A stretch of 64,000 nucleotides of DNA, from NCBI RefSeq assembly GCF_004348735.1, contig NZ_SMKT01000022.1, forward strand, positions 1 through 64,000. Reading direction: 5' to 3'. Of this stretch, positions 8,023 to 17,013 are shown piece after piece. The position numbers and the translations under genes were made by a program. This DNA comes from Actinomadura sp. KC06 (GTDB lineage: Bacteria > Actinomycetota > Actinomycetes > Streptosporangiales > Streptosporangiaceae). The stretch's first letter is position 1, and each line of letters starts with the position of its first letter. The notes under the pieces were generated by a model. The model ran no database searches. It had not been told where the DNA came from and saw nothing but the letters and a program-made list of their open reading frames with translations.

Positions 8023-9204
8023 GTGAAGGAGAACGAGTCCCCGGCGGACCGGGCGTTCCGCGCCGAGGTCCGCGACTGGCTCCGCGCCAACCTGGCGGGC
8101 GAGTTCGCGCACGCCCGCGGGCTGGGCGGGCCCGGACGCGAGCACGAGGCGTTCGAGGAGCGGCTCGCCTGGGAGCGGCACATGGCCGCCGCCGGCTGGA
8201 CGTGCGTGGGCTGGCCCGAGGAGCACGGCGGGCGCGGCGCCACCGTCGAGCAGCAGGTGATCTTCAACGAGGAGTACGCGCTCGCCGGCGGGCCCGCCCG
8301 GGTCGGCCACATCGGCGAGAACCTGCTCGGCCCCACGATCATCGCGTTCGGCACCGACGAGCAGCGTGCACGCTTCCTCCCGCCGATCGTCGCCGTCGAG
8401 GAGCTGTGGTGCCAGGGCTACTCCGAGCCGGACGCGGGCTCCGACCTCGCCAACGTGCAGACCCGCGCTGAACTCGACGGCGGCCACTGGGTGATCAACG
8501 GCCAGAAGGTCTGGACGTCCCTGGCCCTCGAAGCGGACTGGTGCTTCGCCGTCTGCCGCACCGAGCCGGGCTCGTCCCGCCACCATGGCCTGTCGTACCT
8601 GCTCGTCCCGATGCGGCGGGACGGCGTCGAGATCCGGCCGATCGTCCAGCTCACCGGCACGTCCGAGTTCAACGAGGTGTTCTTCGACGGCGCCCGCACG
8701 GACGCGTCCAACATCGTCGGCGCGCCGGGGGAGGGCTGGAAGATCGCGATGGCCACGCTCGGGTTCGAGCGGGGCGTCGCGACGCTCGGCCAGCAGGTCG
8801 GGTTCCGGCGCGAGTTCGACGGCGTCGCCGAGCTGGCCCGGCGCACCGGCGCGCTCGGTGATCCGCTGCTCCGCGACCGGCTGACCAGGGCGTACATGGG
8901 GCTGGAGATCATGCGGCTGAACGCGGTGCGCACGATGGCGGGCGTCGCCGCAGGCGCGCCGGGCCCGGAGTCGTCCATCTCCAAGCTCGTCTGGGGCACC
9001 TGGCACCGGGAGCTGGGCGAGCTCGCCATGGACATCCTCGGCGCCGCCGGTCTCGTCGCGGACGGCGAGCCCTACGACCTGAACGACTGGCAGCGGCTCT
9101 TCCTGTTCTCCCGCGCCGACACGATCTACGCCGGGTCGAACGAGATCCAGCGCAACATCATCGCCGAGCGCGTCCTCGGCCTGCCCAGGGAGGCACGCGG
9201 ATGA
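8023..9204 (+). CDS. fadE30: Acyl-CoA dehydrogenase FadE30 (HIP/steroid ring degradation)
   Basis: A 393-residue FAD-dependent acyl-CoA dehydrogenase. Family landmarks are WCQGYSEPDAGSDLA, the QKVWTS turn, and the C-terminal DTIYAGSNEIQRNIIAERVLGLPR. In the Mycobacterium steroid pathway FadE30 desaturates the CoA ester of the propionate-side-chain remnant of rings C and D (5-OH-HIP-CoA). The assignment rests on gene order: the next three genes are ipdF-, kstR2- and fadA6-like, the same order as M. tuberculosis Rv3560c to Rv3556c. The GTG at 8023 is chosen because a -10 box ends seven bases upstream. An in-frame GTG at 8002 lies inside the operator. The stop overlaps the ipdF start (ATGA). Confidence 0.82.
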   Translation: MKENESPADRAFRAEVRDWLRANLAGEFAHARGLGGPGREHEAFEERLAWERHMAAAGWTCVGWPEEHGGRGATVEQQVIFNEEYALAGGPARVGHIGENLLGPTIIAFGTDEQRARFLPPIVAVEELWCQGYSEPDAGSDLANVQTRAELDGGHWVINGQKVWTSLALEADWCFAVCRTEPGSSRHHGLSYLLVPMRRDGVEIRPIVQLTGTSEFNEVFFDGARTDASNIVGAPGEGWKIAMATLGFERGVATLGQQVGFRREFDGVAELARRTGALGDPLLRDRLTRAYMGLEIMRLNAVRTMAGVAAGAPGPESSISKLVWGTWHRELGELAMDILGAAGLVADGEPYDLNDWQRLFLFSRADTIYAGSNEIQRNIIAERVLGLPREARG

Positions 9205-9980
9205 CCCCGCCCCGATACGTCCCCGGGCACGATCTCCTCAAGGACCGCGCCGTCGTGATCACCGCGGCGGCCGGGGCGGGGATCGGCGGCGCCACCGCCC
9301 GCCGCTGCCTGGAGGAGGGCGCCCGCGTCCTGATCTCCGACACGCACGAGCGGCGGCTCAGCGCGTCCGTCCGGGAGCTCGAGAGGGAGTTCGGCGCGGA
9401 GCGCGTCGCCTCGCTGCCCTGCGACGTCACGTCCGAGGAGCAGGTCCAGGCCCTCTACGCCCTCGCGGTCGAGCGGTTCGGACGCGTCGACGTCGCCGTC
9501 AACAACGCCGGCCTCGGCGGGACGGCCGACCTGGTCGACATGACCGACGACCAGTGGGGACGCGTCCTCGACATCACCCTCAACGGCACCATGCGCTGCA
9601 CCCGCGCCGCCCTCCGCGTCATGCGCGGCCAGGGCGCGGGCGTCATCGTCAACAACGCGTCGGTGATCGGCTGGCGGGCGCAGAAGGGGCAGTCGCACTA
9701 CGCCGCCGCCAAGGCCGGGGTGATGGCGCTCACCCGCTGCGCGGCTCTGGAGGCCGCCGAGTACGGCGTCCGGATCAACGCCGTGTCGCCGTCCCTGGCC
9801 ATGCACCCGCATCTCGTCAAGGTCACGTCCGAAGACCTCCTGGACGAGCTGACGCGCCGCGAGGCGTTCGGCCGCTATGCGGAACCATGGGAGGTGGCCA
9901 ACGTCATCGTCTTCCTGGCCGGCGACTACTCCTCGTACATGACGGGCGAGGTCGTCTCCGTCTCCTCCCAGCACCCATAG
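9201..9980 (+). CDS. ipdF: SDR-family 5-oxo-HIC-CoA/HIP-CoA reductase IpdF
   Basis: A 259-residue short-chain dehydrogenase. The cofactor loop appears as ITAAAGAGIGGAT, NNAG is present, and the catalytic residues lie in NASVIGW and SHYAAAKAG (Tyr-x3-Lys). The N-terminal stretch PGHDLLKDRAVVITAAAGAGIG resembles the IpdF (Rv3559c) group rather than a typical TGxxxGIG enzyme. IpdF interconverts the ring-C keto and hydroxy forms of HIP-CoA intermediates. It is translationally coupled to fadE30 by a 4-base overlap and followed after 10 bases by kstR2. The assignment is from synteny and motif style. Substrate preference is not readable. Confidence 0.78.
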   Translation: MTPPRYVPGHDLLKDRAVVITAAAGAGIGGATARRCLEEGARVLISDTHERRLSASVRELEREFGAERVASLPCDVTSEEQVQALYALAVERFGRVDVAVNNAGLGGTADLVDMTDDQWGRVLDITLNGTMRCTRAALRVMRGQGAGVIVNNASVIGWRAQKGQSHYAAAKAGVMALTRCAALEAAEYGVRINAVSPSLAMHPHLVKVTSEDLLDELTRREAFGRYAEPWEVANVIVFLAGDYSSYMTGEVVSVSSQHP

Positions 9981-9990
9981 GAACCCACTG

Positions 9991-10608
9991 ATGAGTCCAC
10001 GACGGCGCGACGCCGAGGGCACCGCCGCCGCCCGCGCGGAACGGCGGGCCGAGCTGCTCGCCACGGCCGCCGAGGTGTTCGCCTCCCAGGGCTACTCCGC
10101 CACCACCGTCCGGAAGGTCGCGGACGCCGCCGGGATCCTCGGCGGCAGCCTCTACTACCACTTCGACTCCAAGGAGGCGATGGCGGACGAGATCCTGTCG
10201 ACGTTCCTGGACGAGATGTGGGCCGCCTACGACCGCGTCCTGGAGTCGGGGCTCAGCGCCCGCGACACGCTCGAGGGCATCGTCGTGGAGTCGTTCCGGA
10301 CGATCGACCGGCACCGTCCCGCCGTCGTCCTCTACCAGAACGAGTCCAAGCACCTCGGGAACAGCGAGCGGTTCCGCTACCTGCACGACTCCCGGCGCCG
10401 GTTCGAGGAGATGTGGCTGTCGCTGCTGCGCCGGGGCGTGCAGGAGGGCGCGTTCCGCGCCGACCTCGACCCCGACCTCGTCTACAGGTACATCCGCGAC
10501 ACCGTCTGGGTCGCCGCGAACTGGTACAAGCGCGGCGGGCGGCTGTCCGCCGACGACATCGCCAAGCAGTACCTCGCCATGTTCCTCGAAGGCATCCAGG
10601 CGAGCTAG
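9991..10608 (+). CDS. kstR2: TetR-family repressor KstR2
   Basis: A 205-residue TetR regulator. The N-terminal helix-turn-helix reads ATTVRKVADAAGILGGSLYYHFDSKEAM, and an all-helical ligand domain follows. KstR2 represses the HIP-degradation genes and is released by HIP-CoA. The identification rests on position between ipdF and fadA6, as in M. tuberculosis, and on two AnCAAGnnCTTGnT-like operators at 7997-8010 and 26822-26835 that bracket the two gene blocks. As part of its own target operon it should be autoregulated. If the operator match were coincidental it would be an ordinary TetR regulator of beta-oxidation. Confidence 0.82.
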   Translation: MSPRRRDAEGTAAARAERRAELLATAAEVFASQGYSATTVRKVADAAGILGGSLYYHFDSKEAMADEILSTFLDEMWAAYDRVLESGLSARDTLEGIVVESFRTIDRHRPAVVLYQNESKHLGNSERFRYLHDSRRRFEEMWLSLLRRGVQEGAFRADLDPDLVYRYIRDTVWVAANWYKRGGRLSADDIAKQYLAMFLEGIQAS

Positions 10609-10633
10609 GCCCCCGTACGAAGGAGACACCCCC

Positions 10634-11788
10634 ATGGCCGAGGCATACATCGTCGACGCTGTGCGCGCGCCCGTCGGGCGGCGCGGCGGCGGCCTGTCCG
10701 GCGTGCACCCCGCCGACCTCGGCGCGCACGTGCTGACGGCGCTGATGGAACGCACCGAGGTCGACCCTGCCGCCGTCGAGGACGTCGTGTTCGGCTGCGT
10801 GGACGCGGTCGGCCCGCAGGCCGGCGACATCGCCCGCACCTGCTGGCTCGCCGCCGGGCTGCCCGAGGAGGTCCCTGGCGTCACGGTCGACCGGCAGTGC
10901 GGGTCGTCGCAGCAGGCCGTGCACTTCGCCGCGCAGGCCGTCCTGTCCGGGACGTCCGACCTGGTCGTGGCGGGCGGCGTGCAGAACATGTCGCAGATCC
11001 CGATCGCGTTCGCGATGACCGCCGCCGAGCCGCTCGGCTTCACCCAGGGCCCCTTCGCGGGCTCCACCGGCTGGACACGCCGCTACGGCGACGCCGAGGT
11101 CTCCCAGTTCAACGGCGCCGAGATGATCGCCCGCGACTGGGACATCTCCCGCGCGGACATGGAGGCGTTCGCCTACGAGTCGCACCGGCGGGCGATCCGC
11201 GCGATCGACGAGGGCCGGTTCGAGCGGGAGATCGTCCCCTGTGAGGGCGTCGCCGCCGACGAGGGGCCGCGCCGCGACACGTCCCTGGAGAAGATGGCGG
11301 GCCTGAAGACCCTCGTGGAGGGCGGGCGGCTCACCGCAGCGCTCTCGTCCCAGATCTCGGACGGCGCCGCCGCGCTCCTCATCGCCTCCGAGCAGGCCGT
11401 CAAGGACCACGGCCTCACCCCGCGCGCCCGCGTCCACCACCTCTCCGCGCGCGGCGAGGACCCGATCAGGATGCTGTCCGCGCCGATCCCCGCCACCGCG
11501 CACGCGTTCAAGAAGACCGGCCTGAGCATGGACGACATCGACGCCGTCGAGATCAACGAGGCGTTCGCGTCCGTCGTCCTCGCCTGGCTGAAGGAGACCG
11601 GCGCCGACCCGGCGAAGGTCAACCCCAACGGCGGCGCCATCGCCCTCGGCCACCCCCTCGGCGCCACCGGCGCCCGCCTCATGACCACCCTGCTGCACGA
11701 GCTGGAGCGCACCGGCGGACGCTACGGCCTGCAGACCATGTGCGAAGGCGGCGGCCAGGCCAACACGACCATCCTCGAACGCCTCTGA
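10634..11788 (+). CDS. fadA6: Thiolase FadA6 (steroid C/D-ring degradation)
   Basis: A 384-residue acetyl-CoA acyltransferase. The acyl-accepting cysteine is in DRQCGSSQQA, the histidine is in NPNGGAIALGHPLGATGAR, and the second cysteine is in MCEGGGQAN. FadA6 performs a terminal thiolysis in HIP catabolism, releasing acetyl-CoA. AAGGAG lies upstream of the ATG, 25 bases after kstR2. The gene closes the first KstR2 block and ends next to the convergent glpD stop with a hairpin between them. Naming follows the conserved gene order. Confidence 0.82.
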   Translation: MAEAYIVDAVRAPVGRRGGGLSGVHPADLGAHVLTALMERTEVDPAAVEDVVFGCVDAVGPQAGDIARTCWLAAGLPEEVPGVTVDRQCGSSQQAVHFAAQAVLSGTSDLVVAGGVQNMSQIPIAFAMTAAEPLGFTQGPFAGSTGWTRRYGDAEVSQFNGAEMIARDWDISRADMEAFAYESHRRAIRAIDEGRFEREIVPCEGVAADEGPRRDTSLEKMAGLKTLVEGGRLTAALSSQISDGAAALLIASEQAVKDHGLTPRARVHHLSARGEDPIRMLSAPIPATAHAFKKTGLSMDDIDAVEINEAFASVVLAWLKETGADPAKVNPNGGAIALGHPLGATGARLMTTLLHELERTGGRYGLQTMCEGGGQANTTILERL

Positions 11789-13432
11789 CTACGCCGCGGA
11801 TAGAGTATCGCGGCGTTCCGTCCTGATCTGCAGGACGTAGCGCTTGATCTGGTCGGTGATCTCCTCGTTGCCCCAGCCCAGCGCCGGGGCGAGGAGGCGG
11901 GCGACGTGCGAGGCGGCCGCGACGCCGCCGTCCCGCTGCTCGATCGAGACGCGCAGCCGCCGGGACAGGACGTCCTCCAGATGCAGGGCGCCCTCGTGCG
12001 TCGCCGCGTAGACGGCCTCGGCGCACAGGTAGTCCTCGGCGCCGGGGACGGGGCCGCCGAGCGCCGGGTCGTCCGCGACCAGGCCCAGGACCTCGCGGGC
12101 GCACGAGCCGTACCGGCGCAGGAGGTGCTCGACCCGCGCGACGTGCAGCCCCGACTCGGCGGCGAGGCGGCGCCGCTCGTTCCACAGCACCTCGAACCCG
12201 ACCGCGCCGATGATCGGCAGCCGGCCCGTGACCGACTCGGGGACGGCGTCGTCCAGCCCCTCGGCGACGACGTCGACCGCGTCCCGCGCCATCACCCGGT
12301 ACGTGGTGAACTTCCCGCCGGTCACGACGACGAGGCCCGGCACGGGCTCGGCGACGGCGTGCTCGCGGGACAGGCGCGTCGTGTCGTCCACCTCGGCGGA
12401 GAGCAGGGGCCGGAGACCCGCGTACACGCCCTGGATGTCGTCGTGGGTCAGCGGGGTCCGCAGGACGGCGTTCGCCTGGTCGAGGAGGTAGCCGATGTCG
12501 GTGTGGTCGGCGACCGGTTCGTCCGGGCCGTCCTCGTGCGGGGTGTCGGTCGTCCCTACGAGCCAGTACCGCCCCCACGGGATGATGAAAAGGACGCTCT
12601 TGGACGTCCGCGTGATCAGCCCGGTCTCCATCGGGATCCGGTCGCGCGGCACCACCAGATGGACGCCCTTGGACGCCCGGACGGCGAACGACGCGCGGGA
12701 GCCCGTCATGGCCTGGGCGCCGTCCGTCCACACGCCCGTCGCGCATACGACGCGCCTGGCGCGGACGGCGATTTCCCGTCCGCCCTCCAGGTCCAGGACG
12801 TGGGCGCCGGTCACCCGCTCGCCCTCGCGCAGGAACCCGGTCGCCTCGGCGCGGGTGACGACCTTCGCGCCGTACTGCGCGGCCGTCCTGGCGACCATCA
12901 TCGTGTAGCGGGCGTCGTCCACCTGCGCGTCGTAGTACTGGATGGCGCCGATCAGCGCGTCCGAGCGCAGCGCCGGAGCCTCCCGCAGCGCGCCGCGCCT
13001 CGTCAGCTGCCGGTGCCGGGGGAGCGCGCGGGCCCCGCCCAGCGAGTCGTACAGGGTGACGCCCGCGCTGACGTAAGCCCGCTCCCACACCCGGTTGCGC
13101 AGCGGATACAGGAACTGGACGGGACGAACCAGATGCGGCGCCAGCCGGTGCAGAAGCAAGCCGCGCTCCCGCAACGCCTCCCGGACAAGACCGAAGTCGC
13201 GCTGTTCGAGGTAGCGCAGCCCGCCGTGGATCAGCTTGCTGGAGCGTCCGGACGTCCCGGCCGCCCAGTCCCGCGCCTCCACGAGCGCGACGGACAGGCC
13301 GCGGGAGACGGCGTCGAGGGCCGTGCCGGCGCCGACGATGCCGCCGCCGACGACCAGGACGTCGAACTCGGTGTCCGCGAGGCCGCGCAGGGCGTCCTCC
13401 CGGTACCGCGGTCCGAGGGCTACGGATGTCAC
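11789..13432 (-). CDS. glpD: FAD-dependent glycerol-3-phosphate dehydrogenase GlpD
   Basis: A 547-residue flavoprotein that oxidises glycerol-3-phosphate to dihydroxyacetone phosphate at the membrane and passes electrons to quinone. The FAD-binding fold begins DVLVVGGGIVGAGTALDAVSRG. The GlpD signatures SGRSSKLIHGGLRYLE and VTGGKFTTYRVMA are present, and a C-terminal GlpD cap domain follows. The GTG at 13432 has GGGAG just upstream. The longer open frame running back into glpK is non-coding overlap. It follows glpK by about 120 bases on the same strand and completes a glpF-glpK-glpD set. Confidence 0.92.
   Translation of the reverse strand: MTSVALGPRYREDALRGLADTEFDVLVVGGGIVGAGTALDAVSRGLSVALVEARDWAAGTSGRSSKLIHGGLRYLEQRDFGLVREALRERGLLLHRLAPHLVRPVQFLYPLRNRVWERAYVSAGVTLYDSLGGARALPRHRQLTRRGALREAPALRSDALIGAIQYYDAQVDDARYTMMVARTAAQYGAKVVTRAEATGFLREGERVTGAHVLDLEGGREIAVRARRVVCATGVWTDGAQAMTGSRASFAVRASKGVHLVVPRDRIPMETGLITRTSKSVLFIIPWGRYWLVGTTDTPHEDGPDEPVADHTDIGYLLDQANAVLRTPLTHDDIQGVYAGLRPLLSAEVDDTTRLSREHAVAEPVPGLVVVTGGKFTTYRVMARDAVDVVAEGLDDAVPESVTGRLPIIGAVGFEVLWNERRRLAAESGLHVARVEHLLRRYGSCAREVLGLVADDPALGGPVPGAEDYLCAEAVYAATHEGALHLEDVLSRRLRVSIEQRDGGVAAASHVARLLAPALGWGNEEITDQIKRYVLQIRTERRDTLSAA
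11791..11816. terminator. Hairpin between convergent fadA6 and glpD
   Basis: ACGCCGCG (11791-11798) and CGCGGCGT (11809-11816) form a perfect 8-pair stem around a 10-base loop. It starts three bases past the fadA6 stop and lies within the last codons of glpD on the other strand, so it can serve as terminator for fadA6 and possibly both genes. Confidence 0.5.
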
Positions 13433-13550
13433 TGCATGCTCCCGACGAGAGATCGGTTCGAGTGTCGTGCGGCCGGGTTGCGGCGAGCCGTCGCCCGGAG
13501 AACGTCCCGGACAACCGGACGACAACGCGCCGCGACCCGGCGGGACGGAC

Positions 13551-15068
13551 CTAGTCGACGTCGACCCAGTCGAGCGTCCGGGTGACGGCCTTCTTCCAGC
13601 CGGCGTAGCCGTGGCTGCGTTGGTCGTCGTCCCAGGTGGGTTCCCAGCGGCGGTCTTGGTTCCAGTTGCGGCGCAGTTCCTCGGTGGTGGTCCAGAACCC
13701 GACGGCCAGGCCGGCGGCGTAGGCGGCGCCCAGCGCGGTGGTCTCGGCCACCACCGGGCGTGAGACCGGGACGCCGAGGATGTCGGCCTGCAGCTGCATG
13801 CACAGTTCGTTGGCGGTGACGCCGCCGTCGACCTTGAGCACGTCCAGCGCGACGCCGGAGTCTTCGCGCATGGCTTCGACCACGTCGCGGGATTGGTAGC
13901 AGATCGATTCCAGGGTGGCGCGGGCCAGGTGGGCGTTGGTGTTGAAGCGCGACAGGCCGACGATGGCGCCGCGGGCGTCCGAGCGCCAGTAGGGGGCGAA
14001 CAGGCCGGAGAAGGCGGGCACGAAGTACACCCCGCCGTTGTCGTCGACCTGGCGGGCCAGGGCCTCACTTTGCGCGGCGCCGGAGATGATGCCCAGCTGG
14101 TCGCGCAGCCACTGCACCGCCGACCCGGTCACCGCGATCGACCCCTCCAGCGCGTATACGGGCTTGTTCTGGCCGAACTGGTAGCACACCGTCGTCAGGA
14201 GGCCCTGCGAGGAGCGGACCAGTTCCTCACCGGTGTTGAGCAGCAGGAAGTTGCCGGTGCCGTAGGTGTTCTTGGCCTCGCCGGGCGCGAAGCACACCTG
14301 CCCCACCGTCGCCGCCTGCTGGTCACCGAGGGCGGCCGTCAACGGGACCTCGCCGCCGAGCGGGCCGTCGGTGCGGGTCATCCCGTACGGTTCGGGCGCG
14401 GAGGACGGTTTGATCTGCGGCAGCATCTGGCGCGGGATGCCGAAGAACGACAGGAGTTCGTCGTCCCAGGTGAGGGTCTCCAGGTCCATCAGCATGGTGC
14501 GGCTGGCGTTGGTGGGGTCGGTGACGTGGACGCCCCCGTCCGTCCCGCCGGTCAGGTTCCACAGGATCCAGCTGTCGGTCGTGCCGAAGATCGCGTCGCC
14601 GTTCTCGGCGGCCTCGCGGACGCCGTCGACGTTCTCCAGAATCCACTGGATCTTCCCGCCGGAGAAATAGGTGGCCGGAGGGAGACCGGCCTTGCGGCGG
14701 ATGACGTCGCCCTTGCCGTCCCGCTCCAGGGCGGACGCGATGCGGTCGGTCCGGGTGTCCTGCCAGACGATCGCGTTGTAGTACGGACGCCCGGTCCGCC
14801 GGTTCCACACCACGGTCGTCTCGCGCTGGTTGGTGATCCCGAGCGCGGCCAGGTCGGTGTGGCTCAGATCGGCCTTGTGCAGCGCCGACTGGATGACGGC
14901 GCGGGTGCGTTCCCAGATCTCGGTGGGATTGTGCTCCACCCATCCCGCCTGGGGCAGGATCTGATCGTGTTCGAGCTGGTGGCGGGCGACCTCGTTCCCG
15001 CCGTGGTCGAAGATCATGAAGCGGGTGCTGGTGGTGCCCTGGTCGAGCGCTCCGACGAAGTCAGCCAT
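13551..15068 (-). CDS. glpK: Glycerol kinase GlpK (copy 1)
   Basis: A 505-residue FGGY-family kinase converting glycerol to glycerol-3-phosphate with ATP. The phosphate-1 loop is [15 protein letters not shown], the substrate region contains [11 protein letters not shown] and QDTRTD, and the FGGY signature regions are [13 protein letters not shown] and [13 protein letters not shown]. The length is full for the family. It lies 39 bases after glpF, so uptake and phosphorylation are cotranscribed. A second glycerol kinase about 2 kb away on the other side of gylR is clearly divergent in sequence. Confidence 0.95.
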   Translation of the reverse strand: MADFVGALDQGTTSTRFMIFDHGGNEVARHQLEHDQILPQAGWVEHNPTEIWERTRAVIQSALHKADLSHTDLAALGITNQRETTVVWNRRTGRPYYNAIVWQDTRTDRIASALERDGKGDVIRRKAGLPPATYFSGGKIQWILENVDGVREAAENGDAIFGTTDSWILWNLTGGTDGGVHVTDPTNASRTMLMDLETLTWDDELLSFFGIPRQMLPQIKPSSAPEPYGMTRTDGPLGGEVPLTAALGDQQAATVGQVCFAPGEAKNTYGTGNFLLLNTGEELVRSSQGLLTTVCYQFGQNKPVYALEGSIAVTGSAVQWLRDQLGIISGAAQSEALARQVDDNGGVYFVPAFSGLFAPYWRSDARGAIVGLSRFNTNAHLARATLESICYQSRDVVEAMREDSGVALDVLKVDGGVTANELCMQLQADILGVPVSRPVVAETTALGAAYAAGLAVGFWTTTEELRRNWNQDRRWEPTWDDDQRSHGYAGWKKAVTRTLDWVDVD

Positions 15069-15107
15069 GCGTGATCTCTCCTGGGACGGGATGCTGGACG
15101 GGACGGC

Positions 15108-15959
15108 TCATGTCTTCTCGTACTCGGGTTCGGGCTTGGCCGGCAGGTCGGGGGAGACCGCGTCCTCGTCGGGAAGGAACCGTCCGATGAGGAGCTTGTA
15201 GAGCCCGGCGCCGAGCACGCCGCCGATGAGCGGCCCGACGATCGGCACCCAGAAGTAGAGGTCGCCGTACTGGTCCCGCCACGCGCCGCCGTATCCGGTG
15301 AGGAACGAGGCGAGCCGAGGGCCGAAGTCGCGGGCGGGGTTGATCGCGTACCCGGCGGCCGAGCCGAACGCCATCCCGATCGCGACCACCACGAGGCCGA
15401 TCAGGAACGGGGCCAGGTTCGCCAGCGGCGGCCTGTTGCGCGCGTCGGTGAGGACCTTGATCAGGAAGAGCAGGATGGCGGTGCCGATCACCTGGTCGCG
15501 GAACGCGCCCCAGGTGCCGACCGGAAGGCCGCCGTTGCCCGGCAGCGTCGAGAAGACGCCCTGCGACTTGATCGTCAGGCCGGGGTCGAACTTGTTGAGG
15601 ATCTCGCTGTAGTTCCACCGGACGATCAGCGCCGCGACGAACGCCCCCGCGGTCTGCGCGGCGATGTAGGGCGCCGTCTTGCGCCAGGCGAACTCCTTGA
15701 ACACGGCGAGGGCGATGGTCACGGCCGGGTTGAGGTGCGCGCCGCTGATCCGCGCGGCGACGTAGACGCCGAGCGTCACGCCGAGCCCCCAGGCCCAGGC
15801 GATGCTGTCGTGGCCGCCGAGGCTCTGCGGATCGCCGAGCCCGCTGCCGGCGACGGCCTGCGCGACGACGCCGACGCCGAACAGGATGAGGATCATGGTG
15901 CCGGCGAACTCGGCTGCGAGCTCGCCGGCGAGCGCGGGGATTCTGGGTCGTTCCGCCAT
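15108..15959 (-). CDS. glpF: Glycerol facilitator GlpF (MIP family)
   Basis: A 283-residue aquaglyceroporin with six membrane helices and two half-helix motifs, HLNPAVTIALA and NPARDFGPR. The wider selectivity filter is suggested by the Arg after the second NPA and by GlpF-like flanks. The ATG at 15959 is chosen because GAGGAG sits at the right distance. A GTG six bases earlier is too close to it. Glycerol diffuses in and is trapped by the downstream kinase. The gene is divergent from the gylR regulator, with two IclR-type operators between. Confidence 0.92.
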   Translation of the reverse strand: MAERPRIPALAGELAAEFAGTMILILFGVGVVAQAVAGSGLGDPQSLGGHDSIAWAWGLGVTLGVYVAARISGAHLNPAVTIALAVFKEFAWRKTAPYIAAQTAGAFVAALIVRWNYSEILNKFDPGLTIKSQGVFSTLPGNGGLPVGTWGAFRDQVIGTAILLFLIKVLTDARNRPPLANLAPFLIGLVVVAIGMAFGSAAGYAINPARDFGPRLASFLTGYGGAWRDQYGDLYFWVPIVGPLIGGVLGAGLYKLLIGRFLPDEDAVSPDLPAKPEPEYEKT

Positions 15960-16050
15960 GGGCACTCCTCGTGACGCTGGGGGGCTGGACGCGGCCCGCG
16001 AGGGTTGGGCAGGACGGTAAGCCGGGGCGGACCGGCGGACAACGGGAGCC

Positions 16051-16068
16051 TGCCGACAATGTCGAACA
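16051..16068. promoter_or_regulatory. Candidate GylR operator 1
   Basis: TGCCGACAATGTCGAACA contains the palindromic core CGACA-A-TGTCG. It shares TGCCGACA-n-TGTCG with the second site 114 bases away. It lies about 90 bases upstream of glpF in the divergent gap, where an IclR-family GylR would act. Confidence 0.6.
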
Positions 16069-16164
16069 CTTTCGCCGGAGCCCGGCGGCAGTTACCCTCC
16101 AGTACGTGCACCAGATCCCAGAATCCGGGCAGTTCAGGCCATGTAGGGCGGTCATGACGGCGGG

Positions 16165-16181
16165 TGCCGACATTGTCGGCA
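16165..16181. promoter_or_regulatory. Candidate GylR operator 2
   Basis: TGCCGACATTGTCGGCA is a perfect palindrome with 8-base arms around one base, 29 bases before the gylR start codon. It fits autoregulation by an IclR-family repressor and repeats the core found at 16051. Confidence 0.7.
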
Positions 16182-16209
16182 TCCTGCTCGTGGAACTAGC
16201 ATCGGATTC

Positions 16210-16977
16210 GTGCCGGGACCTGTGCAATCGATCGAGCGCGCCGCCGCGATCCTGCGCCTGCTCGCCGCGAGTTCGGGCCGGCTCGGCGTCGGCGAGATCG
16301 CCGCGTCCCTGGGACTCGCCCGCGGCACCGCGCACGGCATCCTGCGCACGCTGGAGCGCGTCGGGTTCGTCGAGCAGGACGGCGGCAGCGGCAAGTACCA
16401 GCTCGGCGCCGCGCTGCTCCATCTCGGCACCAGCTACCTGGACGTCAACGAGCTGCGGTCGCGCGCCATCAACTGGGCCGACGCCCTCGCCTCCCGCAGC
16501 GGCGAGGCCGTCCGCATCGGGACGCTCCTGGACGGCAAGGTCCTGGTCGTCCACCACGTGTTCCGTCCGGACGACACGCTCCAGGCCATGGACGTCGGCT
16601 CCCTGCTCCCGCTGCACGCCACCGCGCTCGGCAAGGCGCTGCTCGCGCACGACGCCAACGCCGCCGCGTCCATCCGCGACACGGTCCTGGAGTCGTACTG
16701 CAGGCGGACCATCACCGATCCGCGCCAACTCGCACGGGCCGCCACCCGCGTGCGTGAGAACGGGTGGGCGGCCGAGATCGAGGAGCTGTCCATCGGCGAG
16801 GCCGGGGTCGCCGCGCCGATCCGCGGGTACGGCGGGCTGGTCGTCGGGGCGATCGGCGTCTCCGGCGCCGTCGAGCGGGTCTGCGACGCGCGCCGCGTCC
16901 CCGAGCCGAGGCTCGTCGCGTTCGTCCGGGACGCGGCCCGCGCGGTCTCCCGGGACCTCGGCGGCTCGCGCTGGTGA
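16210..16977 (+). CDS. gylR: IclR-family glycerol regulator GylR
   Basis: A 255-residue regulator with an N-terminal winged helix (AAAILRLLAASSGRLGVGEIAASLGLARGTAHGILRTLERVGFV) and a C-terminal IclR effector domain (LLPLHATALGKALLAH, IRGYGGLVVGAIGVSGAVERV). GylR of Streptomyces represses glycerol genes and is induced by glycerol or glycerol-3-phosphate. The gene is divergent from glpF-glpK-glpD and 36 bases upstream of a second glycerol kinase. Two palindromes of shared sequence flank the divergent promoters. The GTG start matches the usual VPGPVQSIERA opening of this family. Confidence 0.88.
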   Translation: MPGPVQSIERAAAILRLLAASSGRLGVGEIAASLGLARGTAHGILRTLERVGFVEQDGGSGKYQLGAALLHLGTSYLDVNELRSRAINWADALASRSGEAVRIGTLLDGKVLVVHHVFRPDDTLQAMDVGSLLPLHATALGKALLAHDANAAASIRDTVLESYCRRTITDPRQLARAATRVRENGWAAEIEELSIGEAGVAAPIRGYGGLVVGAIGVSGAVERVCDARRVPEPRLVAFVRDAARAVSRDLGGSRW

Positions 16978-17013
16978 CGCCGCGGCCGCGCCTTCCGGGG
17001 GAGGGGGCCGGCC

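Noticed and set aside
13433-14068. N-terminal extension of glpD into glpK
   Set aside because: The GlpD fold starts at the GTG at 13432 with its own ribosome site, and the extension is out-of-frame glpK sequence.
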